A stretch of DNA of 42,612 nt from Nemertoderma westbladi (taxonomy: Eukaryota; Xenacoelomorpha; Nemertodermatida; Nemertodermatidae): the NCBI GenBank assembly GCA_032718475.1, contig JAUCBJ010004072.1:1-42612 (forward strand), given 5' to 3'. Every line of letters starts with the position of its first letter. Position 1 is the stretch's first letter. The notes under the pieces were generated by a model. That model had not been told where the DNA came from, searched no databases, and saw nothing but the letters and a program-made list of their open reading frames with translations. Position numbers and translations under genes: made by a program. Positions 1-9,762 of this stretch are shown here, piece by piece.

Positions 1-460
1 ACCGAAAATTGCATACACTGTTTTGTACAATGACCTGTCAATCAACAATCTAGTTAAAAATTGGGTGTGTGGGATCAGCAATCAGTTGATGTGACTGGCA
101 AGACATTTTATTTCGAAAATCAAATTGCGGCTACAGGACCAATACAAACAATTGTGGTGGGGTGGAGTGAAATTGGTAATAGCTCGAAGGGTAACCTTTA
201 TTTTGTTTCACATTTTGGTGCAATACCGTACCTTGATACATTACGTAATCACATAATACTGCGCAAACGCATCTCACAGATTCGGTGTTCATCTCATCAG
301 TTAGAAGTTGAGCGTGGTCGTTGGTACAATGTAGAACGCTCTAACCGATTTTGTCAAATGTGCAATAACGATAGTATAGAAGATGAGTTTCATTTCCTTT
401 TAGAATGCAGTCAGCGTTTCTCAGAGTTGAGAGTAAAATATCTTGGAAATTACTTCTCAA
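1..460 (+). pseudogene. LINE ORF2 C-terminal fragment (zinc-binding RT tail)
   Basis: This is the 3' end of a non-LTR retrotransposon ORF2 that enters from the left edge. In the frame starting at 61, the last ~60 residues contain the cysteine-histidine cluster found after the RT domain of many LINEs: FCQMC followed by DEFHFLLEC, giving C-x2-C...H-x4-C. It is preceded by a basic ISQIRCSSHQLEVERGR stretch, which is typical of that tail. Bases 2-73 read well in another frame (LYNDLSINNLVKNWV) before the reading moves to the frame at 61, so the copy carries a frameshift or small deletion. Coding similarity stops at a run of about 15 C residues near 470. The clade is not determined. It is a dead fragment and no RT core is present in the window. 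Confidence 0.75.
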
Positions 461-525
461 GGTACCCACCCCCCCCCCCCCCCCACCAAATTAAAATTAT
501 CCGAATTATATGCATGTTTATATAA

Positions 526-897
526 AGACTCTGCTAAAAAAAATGGTGAATCTAGGCTTATTTATAATTTATGCTTTTTTGAGAAGAAACACTTTATTAA
601 TTAATTAAGTGCTCGTTATAAATTTCAATTTCTAAATAATCGATATTATTACTATAATAATGGTTGAACGGTTTATTGTTTATATTTGCTCTGCTGGGCC
701 ATTCTGTTATATTATAATCCGGTAATTGTATTTAATAATGTATAAATTCATGTCTAGTCTAATTTAAGTACTGTATACTGGAGTTGTGCAATTTTAAGTA
801 GACCCTTAATTGGGTACAGTTAATTGATTAAATATACTACTTATGACTAATTAAGTTATACTTTGGAGGGGGTTCAATAATTTCGTCTGGAATTGAG
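526..897. other. AT-rich spacer, no gene seen
   Basis: AT-rich sequence between the LINE tail and the SAM-gene pieces. I see no convincing open frame, RNA gene or repeat structure. Confidence 0.5.
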
Positions 898-1224
898 TTA
901 CATGGAAGTAAATGGTAATGATCCTAATGGTAGACTCACACCTGGCTGTACTTCCGTAGCTGGAGAAACTAAGAGAGTACCCTCAGATATTACGGTAGTT
1001 CCACTATGAGTCACTATGTCAAACGAGTCACCTGGTTTATCTTCACCTCCATCACAATTTGAATATTTATCAGAAACTGCCGGAAGAGTAAAGCTGAGAC
1101 TGGCGTCTCTTTCAGAGTAAGGTCTTATATCGGCTAACTCCGCGCATTCAAATCCCTTAAAGTTGACCGGCTCAGTCTCAAAACATAAACCTCTTTGATG
1201 CCTTTGTTGGCGTCGAGAACTTAT
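898..1224 (-). pseudogene. C-terminal coding piece of a broken gene (with the SAM piece at 2450-2712?)
   Basis: On the minus strand a frame of about 108 codons stays open from 1224 to a TAA at 900-898. It reads in normal, non-repetitive composition (for example NFKGFECAELADIRPYSE, then DKYSNCDGGEDKPGDS, ending LGSLPFTSM and stop). There is no ATG at its start, so it would be an internal or last exon. A possible acceptor AG lies just before GTTTATG (about 1191). Upstream it runs into an 82-bp tandem repeat with stops in every frame. I do not recognise a domain. Its order after the pieces at 1396-1580 and 2450-2712 suggests one former gene read on the minus strand, but this is inference. Confidence 0.45.
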
Positions 1225-1436
1225 TCACCTTTTTTACATCTGTCGGTAGCACTTTCTGAGGAGTTACTGTAACTCTTTGATGCCTTTGTTGGCGTCGAGA
1301 ACTTATTCACCTTTTATACATCTGTCGGTAGCACTTTCTGTGGAGTTACTGTAACTCTTTGATGCCTTTGTTGGCGTCGAGAACTTATTCACCTTTTATA
1401 CATCTGTCGGTAGCACTTTCTGTGGTGTTATGTTGG
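1191..1436. repeat. 82-bp tandem triplication
   Basis: Three nearly identical copies start at 1191, 1273 and 1355 with a period of 82 bp. Each begins CTCTTTGATGCCTTTGTTGG. They differ at few positions, for instance TTTTTTACATC in the first copy against TTTTATACATC in the other two. Read on the minus strand, the unit is continuous with the coding-like piece at 1396-1580 (TPQKVLPTDV). 82 is not a multiple of three, and the TATAA variant creates a stop, so the expansion breaks the frame. Confidence 0.9.
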
Positions 1437-1580
1437 CCAGTTCGATCGCTCTTTTAAGAGTAGAATTTTGAGTAGAGGCAGTATCCCCTTCACCCACATA
1501 AGACAACGCAGTTGACGACAATCGTAGTGTTACGTCACCAATTCTATTTAACAAGTAGGGCGGAAGCAAATCTCTACCTT
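1396..1580 (-). pseudogene. Coding-like piece, same broken gene
   Basis: The minus strand from about 1580 to a TAA at 1398-1396 reads as normal protein: GRDLLPPYLLNRIGDVTLRL, then SYVGEGDTASTQNSTLKRA and ELANITPQKVLPTDV. It lies between the 26-bp satellite on its 5' side and the 82-bp triplication on its 3' side. No ATG is present. I do not recognise the family. It is probably the middle part of the gene whose SAM domain is at 2450-2712. Confidence 0.45.
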
Positions 1581-2454
1581 CCTGGTATGTAGTATTATAC
1601 TGCTGTCCTGGTATGTATTACGATACTGCTGTCCTGGTATGTAGTACGATACTGCTGTCCTGGTATGTAGTACGATACTGCTGTCCTGGTATGTAGTATG
1701 ATACTGCTGTCCTGGTATGTAGTATGATACTGCTGTCCTGGTATGTATTACGATACTGCTGTCCTGGTATGTAGTACAATACTGCTGTCCTGGTATGTAG
1801 TACCATAGTGCTGTCCTGGTATGTATTACGATACTGCTGTCCTGGTATGTAGTACGATACTGCTGTCCTGGTATGTAGTACGATACTGCTGTCCTGGTAT
1901 GTAGTATGATACTGCTGTCCTGGTATGTAGTATGATACTGCTGTCCTGGTATGTAGTATTATACTGCTGTCCTGGTATGTATTACGATACTGCTGTCCTG
2001 GTATGTAGTACGATACTGCTGTCCTGGTATGTAGTACCATACTGCTGTCCTGGTATGTATTACGATACTGCTGTCCTGGTATGTAGTACGATACTGCTGT
2101 CCTGGTATGTAGTACGATACTGCTGTCCTGGTATGTAGTATGATACTGCTGTCCTGGTATGTATTACGATACTGCTGTCCTGGTATGTAGTACCATACTG
2201 CTGTCCTGGTATGTAGTACGATACTGCTGTCCTGGTATGTAGTACGATACTGCTGTCCTGGTATGTAGTACCATACTGCTGTCCTGGTATGTAGTACCAT
2301 ACTGCTGTCCTGGTATGTAGTACGATACTGCTGTCCTGGTATGTAGTATGATACTACTGTCCTGGTATGTAGTATGATACTGCTGTCCTGGTATGTAGTA
2401 TGATACTGCTGTCCTGGTATGTATTACGATACTGCTGTCCTGGTATGTAGTATT
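1581..2454. repeat. 26-bp satellite array, ~33 copies
   Basis: Head-to-tail units of 26 bp, each containing ACTGCTGTCCTGGTATGTA followed by a variable GTACGAT, TTACGAT, GTATGAT or GTACCAT. About 33 copies are present with few indels. The unit has no stop in several frames, so it creates long spurious frames on both strands that repeat every 26 residues. The array sits between two coding-like pieces of one putative gene. Confidence 0.95.
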
Positions 2455-2712
2455 CCAGGTATTGATTTGTAGATTTCAATAGTAGTATTCCAAAAGTAGG
2501 TCGTAAGGCGGAAGCAAATGTATGTTTTAACTTTTTTCTTCCAATTAGATTTATCCCCTTGTCATTTAAGAGTTGCTCCAATTCGTAAGATCCTCAAAGT
2601 TATCCACGATGCTACACAAACTTTCAAACGAGGTTATGCCAATTTCCTCCAAAACCTTGGAATATTCAGTTAATTTGTAATCATTAATAAATATTAAAAA
2701 ATCATAATCCAT
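2450..2712 (-). pseudogene. SAM-domain coding piece, frameshifted
   Basis: Reading the minus strand from ATG at 2712, the peptide begins MDYDFLIFINDYKLTEYSKV and continues through LEEIGITSFESLCSIV. A TAA at 2568-2566 closes this frame. After a one-base shift near 2585 the next frame supplies the missing half: LEQLLNDKGINLIGRKKLKH. Together these match the sterile alpha motif pattern: a leading helix with L-x-E-Y, the GI-x-S-x-x-x-L step, a hydrophobic D-L, then GI...G-x-R-K-K-L. SAM domains mediate protein-protein association. The second frame runs on (ASALRPTFGILLL) until it enters the 26-bp satellite. The frameshift and satellite indicate a pseudogene or a misassembled exon. Confidence 0.5.
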
Positions 2713-2734
2713 TTTACAGGCAGACCTAGTTACA

Positions 2735-4125
2735 GACCTAGCCGGTCGGATTTTGAGAAAAAAATCCGGCCGGATTTAAATTTTTTGGCTGGATTTCCAT
2801 TGGAACGAATTATTGACAAAATTTACAATTAATGTAAATTTTCAAAAAAAAATTCTTTTAAATTCAAACAAATTTAAACATAGGCAAATGCAATGGAATA
2901 CAATACAATGTTTTCATAGTTTGTATCATATTCATTCATATTATGAATATGATAAAATCCAAAGAAGAGCTATAATTTTATAATATAGCAGATGCTTTGA
3001 TTTTCTACAATCTACATGCTGAGCTGACTGACTACTTTTTGCCAATAATATTTGTACTGTATTTGTTTGGGTTCAGCCTCACTAACACTTAATATACTAC
3101 TACTACTAGGTCGAGCGAACTCGGACAGTGGAAATGAGATCCTTCCAGGCTTCCCGATTCTCCATAGTTGTCGCAATTTCGTTTCTCCTAAGTTCAGTAT
3201 CCCTTTCAATTTGATCTATATATGTTATGGCCGGTCGTCCACGACTACGCTTTCCATGAGTTGGTTGCCATAAAAGTAGATCTGGTATGACCTCGTCTTT
3301 ACTTCGCCAGCAGTGCCCACTGAATCTTAATCTGCGTTCACGGAGGGTGGTTGATACAGGTGGTATTGTGCCATAAAGCTCGGCATTTGTCATGTGTTGT
3401 CTCCAGCTGATGTTTAGGGCTGCCCTTAGTAGTCTTGTGTAGCAACCATCAATTCGTTGTTCAAGTGATTTAGTCAGTGTCCAGGTCTCACCCCCATATA
3501 AAAATACACTTTCCACTGTGGCTCGAAAGAACTTAGTCTTCAGGTGCCTGGAGAGATCTGATTTCCAGATGGTATCATTGATGGCATCAACCTGTTGGTT
3601 TATTAGCTCCTGTAAATTAACAGAGTACTGTACTGCCTGTTCAGGGACCTAGATGCAGCCTTAACTGCATTCTTGGCCGCTGTAGTCTGTTTGAGTCGGG
3701 ACTCTTTCTGCGCCTTGTAGAGGTCATTTCGGCACTTCTGAATTTTGGTGTCAGTCCAGGGGGCCCGTTTCCTGTTTCGAAAGTATACAGGAACTGTTTC
3801 TGCAGCTGCTAACTTTGTGTTGTCTATTGTGTTAGTTTATTGTTTTGGTTCAAATAACGTGCTACAGTGACCTGCTCCTTCCCTAAATTGAGAATTTAAC
3901 ATTGAGGCGGGATATTAATTCGCCAAGATGGGATTTGCGTCCAGTCCCCCCCCCCCCCCCCCCTGTCTCCAAATCAATCCATTACATAAAATATCAAATC
4001 GGCGTAGGTTATGGTGATATCTAAAAAAAACCGGCTTTGGCCGGAATTCCGGCCGGATTTTTTTTTACAAATCCGGCTCCGGCCTGGCCGGTTTGAAAAT
4101 GGTCAATCCAGCACATCCCTATACT
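2735..4125. mobile_element. Inverted-repeat element, hAT-like ends, with nested LINE fragment
   Basis: The left part (2738-2778) contains GCCGGTCGGATTTTGAG followed by an A run and ATCCGGCCGGA. The right part (4038-4095) contains the inverse: TCCGGCCGGA, a T run and AAATCCGGCTCCGGC. The outer right end reads GTCAATCCAGCACATCCCTA, which on the other strand starts TAGGGATGTGC, a common form for hAT-type termini. No transposase is visible. The interior is occupied by a LINE fragment and by a poly-C run near 3944-3963. The exact left end and any target duplication are not resolved. Confidence 0.4.
3100..3830 (-). pseudogene. RTE-like LINE (TAG-tail family), internally deleted
   Basis: The minus strand first gives a linker region typical of LINEs between endonuclease and RT (ETVPVYFRNRKRAPWTDTKI, about 3800-3640). 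It then jumps directly to the post-RT region at 3516-3106: FLYGGETWTLTKSLEQR, LRERRLRFSGHCWRSKDE and a final WKDLISTVRVRST. The whole RT core is missing, so this is an internal deletion derivative. The 3' end carries a short (TAG)n tail (plus strand ACTACTACTACTAG near 3097). It is the same family as the copies at 15340-15600 and 27200-28415; the C-terminal 130 residues of this copy and of 28396 are very similar. Confidence 0.8.
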
Positions 4126-5321
4126 ATATAATACTATAATACTGTATATTTATTTCATGCAATTAATATTTAATGATGAATTATTAAATAAGGTCAGATT
4201 CTCTGCTACTGCTACATAGACCTGGAGTGAGAATACACTATGGAAATTTAACCGCGGGTGGTCAGAGAGTGAAATATAAATGCAGGGATGAGTTTTCACT
4301 GGAGGGGGTTAAAATACACAAGGGGAAATACAAACCGGGAGTGAGAATACACTAGGGAATTTTAACCGGGGAGTGATTTTAAATGTATGCAGTAAGAGTG
4401 CTTCCCTTCCAGCCTAGAGAGACAGGAGAGAGTCAGTCAAAAACAAATTATTAATAATGCACTTCAGTCAGTCCTGAACGGAAGGCTAGCTACTGGCGCA
4501 ACTAATTCTCAACACATTTACAAATACAACCACCACTATATTTAGTATTACTGTATTATTAAGCACTATATTTATTATTACTGTATTATTAAGTATTAAG
4601 TTTAATTACGTACGTTTAATTACAGTACGGGATTACACTAAGCCTAACGGTTTTGCTTTAACTACTAAACACTTTGACTAACAACCACAAAGGTCCCTTG
4701 TCCCCATGTCCCCATGTCCTATTTTATTGTTTTCATATTAATAACCACAAAGGGGGCTTGCAGACACATCTCTTACTGTTAATAATAATATATAGAGTGT
4801 ATCCACTGCATGAAGCTATATTATGTCTTGGACCAATAAGGGGCCAGGATGGGATGCATTGATTGCCATATGGGAAGGAAGTTTATTGAAGATAAAACAT
4901 AGTGTTAATTTTCTCACAGAACTAGAACGACTAGAACTAGAACTAGAACGAACGACTTAAACGAACCTGCCCCTCAAACCAGTACCGCAGTACCCTGAGT
5001 GAGCAAAAATGGAAACACGAAAATTGCCATCAACCCAACGATAGAAACACCAGCTGCTGGTACTCATGTGGGCCTAGTAAGCTACTACTATTTATTGAAT
5101 GGATAGCCCAAACTGCAGAGAAGTATGAAGGGATCATAGAAGGCTTGGCTTGACCAAGCGATTTAATCCATTAAATTTAACTATAATTATTAATACAGTT
5201 CTGCTCCTATTAGACAGAGGTGATGTTGCTTGTGGCCAGGGTTATCGCCAGGTTCAAAAGACAATGCTTTTTGAACATGGATTGTTCGTTCCTAGACAGC
5301 TGGTTGCTAAATTATTCTATA
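4126..5321. other. Spacer with short duplications, no gene seen
   Basis: I see no convincing coding sequence. Small repeats are present: GAGTGAGAATACACTA occurs near 4226 and 4341 in similar surroundings. A ~31-bp unit ending CTGTATTATTAAG is tandemly doubled near 4535-4597. AACCACAAAGG occurs near 4681 and 4741. Confidence 0.5.
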
Positions 5322-5382
5322 GGGGCTGTTGCGCTGTCAGTCAGAGAGGTAACAGCCCATGGGGTAAGGATTTACCCATGGG
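5322..5382 (+). repeat. Left arm of a distant inverted repeat pair
   Basis: GGCTGTTGCGCTGTCAGTCA and the following GAGAGGTAACAGCC plus GGGGTAAGGATTTACC are found again, reverse-complemented, at 7665-7715. The two arms are about 2.3 kb apart and match over roughly 55-60 bp with few differences. Confidence 0.8.
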
Positions 5383-5499
5383 GCGCTAACTATCAGATAG
5401 TCTGATACCAACTGTCAGACAGTCTTTTTCAACTATCAGATAGATGATCGCCCAGTTACAAGTTGCCCGATAGTTGTATTATTTAAACCCCGAGTGTTG

Positions 5500-5960
5500 T
5501 TGACGGAATCTGTTACTTCCGAAATCGTTGATCGTGGTGCCGGTGCCGGAATTCTGGCTTTGATTAAAAACACTGAACTGCTGAACGATGATGGCGGAAT
5601 CTACGAAACCCGGCCGGATTCCTAATCCGAGGAGGCGACAGAGTCAATTACGCGTAAACAATGAAACGATCGCGATGGACAATGGAGTCTATTCAATGTA
5701 TCCAGAACGATACGATGGCGACGTAGTCTATTACAGTATTAAACACGCAACCAAAGCGATCAGACGATGGCGAAGTAATCTACAAAACAGAGAACGACAG
5801 GAAGGCGATGGAGTTTATTAAACCCAGTACGATGGTGCATAGCGAAGCGATCGAGACGGATAACGGAGTCTATTACAGTATTAAACCTGGATCGAAGATG
5901 GTGGCATCTATAGGCCTAAACCTGAAACAATGCGAACAAGGCTACTGTAAAGTTAGACTA
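5500..5960 (+). pseudogene. Degenerate repeats with D-G-x-V/I-Y motifs, coding-like
   Basis: Several short segments encode related tyrosine motifs. DDGGIYETRPDS is at 5587, MDNGVYSMYPER at 5675, YDGDVVYYSIK at 5711, SDDGEVIYKTEN at 5760, GDGVY at 5804 and TDNGVYYSIKPGS at 5856. The first is preceded by an open stretch from about 5500 (LTESVTSEIVDRG). The motifs lie in three frames, so no single continuous protein exists. Either the repeats have suffered indels or only the DNA repeat is maintained. VVYYSI fits the ITIM-type pattern (V-x-Y-x-x-I), which would suggest a cytoplasmic signalling tail, but that is speculation. No membrane segment or known domain is visible nearby. Confidence 0.35.
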
Positions 5961-5993
5961 GACTGGTTTGTGAGATTAACTTGCCAATACTAA

Positions 5994-6760
5994 CTCAATA
6001 CAATTTGCTTTCTTCGAATTCCTAATAATATATTTTAATCTTAATAATAATTATTCAACATCAATTATTTTATAAGTCTTGTCAATGTATAAGATTGCTA
6101 AAGACTAAAGAGCTAACTTAAGCATAATCTGCCTTATATTTTTAGAATTATTATAATTAATTTTGTTATGTTTATAATGAATTGTATCTTTTGACAGACT
6201 ACTTAATGCGCGACCGTGATAATAAAATTAAATGGTGCCGAAATATTTTCACTTAACTGCAGGGGTAGGGGGGGGGGGGGGGGGGGGGGGCGCAATCAAT
6301 ATTCTTCCCTCTCCAGGTGAAAATCGACGCAAATAACAGCTTGTTTACTACTAAAATATTACATGTTTACCAAGTTTGGTATAGATTGAATGAGTTACGA
6401 TTTTAAATTATCAGTGGAGGGTGAAGGCGGTGGGCCAGGATTCAGTTATACTTGAATAAAGAATAGTGATTAAACCAAGGGATACGCGATATATGACACT
6501 GCTGTATAAGTTCATTGAATGACTGTTGATTTCGAAACATTTAATTCAAAACTATATTAATGTTAATATAATGTTGGATTTTTTTTTTGTAATAATAATT
6601 GACAGATGAATTATATTTCATTAATTTATTTTTTTATCTAATCACATTATTAAATAACGAAGCACAGAAATAATTATAAGATTGAATATTGAATTGAAGG
6701 TACAGTACCGAATTGAGTATTTGAATGGCAATGAAAATCTTTTAGGCTCGTTAAGCCAAG
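5994..6760. other. AT-rich spacer with long G homopolymer
   Basis: Mostly AT-rich sequence without a credible gene. A run of more than 20 G residues lies at about 6267-6290, next to GGGGTA. Such a run is prone to polymerase slippage, so its length may be wrong in the assembly. Confidence 0.6.
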
Positions 6761-6766
6761 GAATGC

Positions 6767-7380
6767 CTGTTCACCACCATGGGTGATCTTCCACAGTAAA
6801 CCCTTCCACTCTGTTTCCCAAGTAGCCTTGGTTCCCAATCGACCACCTGAAGGATGAAAGCCGGGGTTGGGCTAGGCTGCAGCATTTAAAGCACTGTGCC
6901 CAAACATTACTGCCCCATCTAGGGATCGAACATTGAATATTTGAGATTGCATAAGATAGAGTATTGAATATCTTCGGCCGTCATCCCGTTGGTGACTCCA
7001 TTGGCAACCATTTCCGATTTCGACAGTTTCGATTGGTTTCGGCTCTTCGGTGCCCGAATAGACCGATGGTCGGCGTGGTTGCTGTCCCCATGACTGCTGG
7101 ACTGAGGCTGCAATACCAACCAAAATTGCCATCTCCAGGCGCTGGAGCAGAAACTGGTGTGACCGCGGTTCGTGGGTGGCACTGTGGAGACGAGCCCCGA
7201 TCTCCCGGAGGAAGGTGTGATGTCTCTGGACCAGGGCGGCCAAAGGCCTCAAAGGCCACGGGGTGAAAGAAATAGCCTGGTCCATTCTGTCCATTGTCGC
7301 GATACTTAGAGTTTTTAATGCCCTCCGCCCCCTCAGCTGAGTGCCCCCCAGCAATGACTGAATGATGGTTTGTTGAAGGT
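6767..7380. other. Unidentified GC-rich block, possibly SINE-like plus broken coding
   Basis: This block is clearly richer in GC than its flanks. On the minus strand it contains GTTCGATCCC (plus 6916-6925), which resembles a tRNA B box, followed by ~150 bp that could be a SINE body. No A box is recognised, so a SINE call is weak. A 160-codon minus frame (7354-6872) overlaps other frames of similar length on both strands. It includes ALVQRHHTFLREIGARLHS, which looks helical and protein-like, but I do not recognise the family and cannot choose a true frame. Confidence 0.25.
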
Positions 7381-7664
7381 GGCTGGGAGCCAGTGGATAT
7401 AGTAATAATTAACGCAAAGATATGATTAGGTAGGCCTACGTGATATTAGTTTCTCAAACCAAACCTAACCTATCCATCCATTGACGTCCAAATATATCCA
7501 ATTTCTCGCATTTTACAGATGGATGGTGGTCTAATTTATATGGTCTTGTACCGCGAAACCGTGTATTATTTACAGATGTAGGCTAAATTTCGGGTCTTGT
7601 ACCATGCACAGTACTGGTGGGCCTACACAGCTACTGCTATTTTGCCTAATACAGGTCCCAGAGG

Positions 7665-7720
7665 TAAATCCTTACCCCACCGGCTGTTACCTCTCTGACT
7701 GACAGCGCAACAGCCCTCTC
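7665..7720 (-). repeat. Right arm of the inverted repeat pair
   Basis: This is the reverse complement of the sequence at 5322-5382, including TTACCTCTCTGACTGACAGC. It lies just upstream of the LINE that starts near 7930. It may be a terminal inverted repeat of a 2.4-kb element or simply a second copy of a dispersed repeat. Confidence 0.8.
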
Positions 7721-7969
7721 TCAAATTATTGGCTATATTAGAACCAGACATGGTAAAGAGACGTTTGGGCCGTAAAGTTGTTCGGCGATCTTATTTATCA
7801 GGGTCCCCATTACCTCTGCCATATTGATGGGTGGAACAAACTGAAGCTATTTGGATTGGTAGTACATTACTGGTATTGGTATACTAATATTGGTATTTGG
7901 ATTTGAATGTATTTGTTTTTGTGAACGACACGCTTGAAACGCTTAATTTAAATTTGGCACTGTCCGGAA

Positions 7970-8901
7970 ATGGGAACATGTAAACACTGCGGATCTTTCC
8001 AAATCCGCCTTAAACCCGGCGGAATTTGCGATGGATGCTCCAATGGAACTAGTGGTAGTAGTAACATCAGACTGCCGTCGCTTAGTTCACAACCTCATAC
8101 GGATCCACCGATCACTTCCGATCCGAGCTTGCCATACCTGCAGTCTAGTTGCCCTGTTTCCTCCGCTATGAACGGTTCCAGCAATTACTGGCATCCACAA
8201 ACGCCTCAGCCTCATGTGCCTCCTAGCGGACCGGCTGCTCAACAGCAACACCAACAGCAAGATATGCCACAGGAAAATGCCCCTCTAACTTCTCTATATG
8301 TTTCCGACCACCGCCTAATCATTGAAGATGTTGTTAACAGGAAGACGGAGGTACTCCACCAGCGCATTAATGCCCTGGAGACTGAAAACCTCATGCTACG
8401 TGATACTGTTAGCAATGTTCTTAGCTATGCCGAATCTATCGATCGTAATGCTCGCTCAAATAACTTGATCTGCATAGGCGTATCTGAAGGTAACTTTGCC
8501 GGGAAAACAAACGATGAAGATAAATGTGAAGAAATTTTTAAGAAAATTGGTGTTAATGTGTCTACTGAGGGCTTCTCTGTAAAACGTTTAGGGCTAACCC
8601 CCCAGCCGATACCAACCGTTCCCGCCCACTTTTAATTACGCTTAATAATTCCGCACCAGCACGCCGTGTCTTCCTTACTTCCGCTAAGAATCTTAAACAA
8701 TCCGACGAACCCTTCAACAAGATATACCTAAAGCCAGACACCCATCCCAGCATATACCGAGAGCTGGGTCGCCTCCAAAGAGTAGAGAGAGACGAGAAGG
8801 CCAAAGCAGAAAATGTTGGCGCTAACATAGTCTTTGACCGGAAGTTCCGCACCGTAACTCGGAACGGTACCGTTATAGACAAGTTCAACCCACTTTTTTA
8901 G
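7970..8901 (+). pseudogene. LINE ORF1 protein, one frameshift
   Basis: The start at 7970 gives MGTCKHCGSFQIRLKPGG, with a C-x2-C-x12-C-x2-C zinc-binding pattern at residues 4-23. A Pro/Gln/Ser-rich stretch follows (about 25-105). Next comes a predicted coiled coil around residues 120-155 (VLHQRINALETENLMLRD) and the beginning of an RRM-like nucleic-acid-binding domain (RSNNLICIGV). The frame ends at 8635, but the neighbouring frame carries the rest: RPLLITLNN, then SAKNLKQSDEPFNKIYLKPD and TVIDKFNPLF, with TAG at 8899-8901. A frameshift near 8605 therefore splits it. ORF1 proteins bind the element RNA as chaperones. Confidence 0.75.
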
Positions 8902-8928
8902 GTCGCCACAGGATCCCCATTAGTCCGA

Positions 8929-9743
8929 TAAATTGGAACTGCGGCGGTTTAGCCGAGAAATACTTACTCAAAAACGTTAATAACTTGTTTATACAGTACG
9001 ATTTAATTTTACTACAAGAAGTTAAATACTCATATTCATATACTGTTCCTGGATTTGATGTGCTATATTGTCCTAGTGAACATTCTCATTGCGGCGGTGT
9101 AGCCGTCCTTATTAATAAGGGTTCACATTTTACTATATCATGGTCTAATTTTACCACTTCTGATATTTTTTGGTTCACCCTAGAACAGCTACCTTGTATT
9201 GTCTTTGTTTGTGCTTATATAACCCCCCTCGACTCACGTTACTATAATCCTGCGTCATGGGCAGAACTTCAAAGTATCTCTATGGATTTGCCCCCGCACC
9301 GTAGTATCGTGATTTTAGGAGATTTAAATTCCCGTGTTGGTCATTTATTAATTACTAAAACATCCGATCTGTGCATTAATACTGAACCCATCGACCTCGT
9401 GGTAAACCAACACGGCAGACGTCTAACCCAATTCCTGGCAGATTCTAATCTATTTAACGTAAGCCACAGCATCATTAATAACCGCAAATGTGGTGGTAGC
9501 CTAACATTTAAAAGCAAAGGGAAACTTATCTCTGAGATTGACCATGCGATCGTGTCACCCAATATCGCTTCCAATATACTAGATTTTGGTGTATGTTACG
9601 AAAATCTACCCTCAGATCACTGTCAAATATTTCTATGTTTGAGTCTAAAACAACAAAACCCAGTAAGTTACCTCCTGCACCGTTCATGCTTACTAGGTGA
9701 TTATAGCAGTTTAGAACGTACTCCCCCCCCCCCCGCACTGTGA
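8929..9743 (+). pseudogene. LINE ORF2, endonuclease domain
   Basis: The frame is open from INWNCGGL (about 8932), the N-terminal metal-binding strand of the APE-like endonuclease. The family landmarks then appear in order: LLQEVK with the catalytic Glu, the GGVAVLI strand, ILGDLNSRVG (the GDxN motif), SEIDHAIVS and LPSDHCQI with the terminal SDH. This enzyme nicks target DNA to prime reverse transcription. The upstream start codon is unclear; the first internal ATG at 8985 would remove the N-terminal strand, so it is not the true start. The frame ends beside a C homopolymer at 9722-9733, which may be the cause of the break from the RT part. Confidence 0.8.
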
Positions 9744-9762
9744 CATATCTAGACCCATAAAA

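Noticed and set aside
1618-2300. Frames on both strands repeating every 26 residues
   Set aside because: Translation of the 26-bp satellite; all frames share the same unit.
5388-5444. CTATCAGATAG / CTGTCAGACAG palindromes as a possible operator
   Set aside because: Short, imperfect palindromes in repeat-rich animal DNA with no associated gene; nothing supports a regulatory role.
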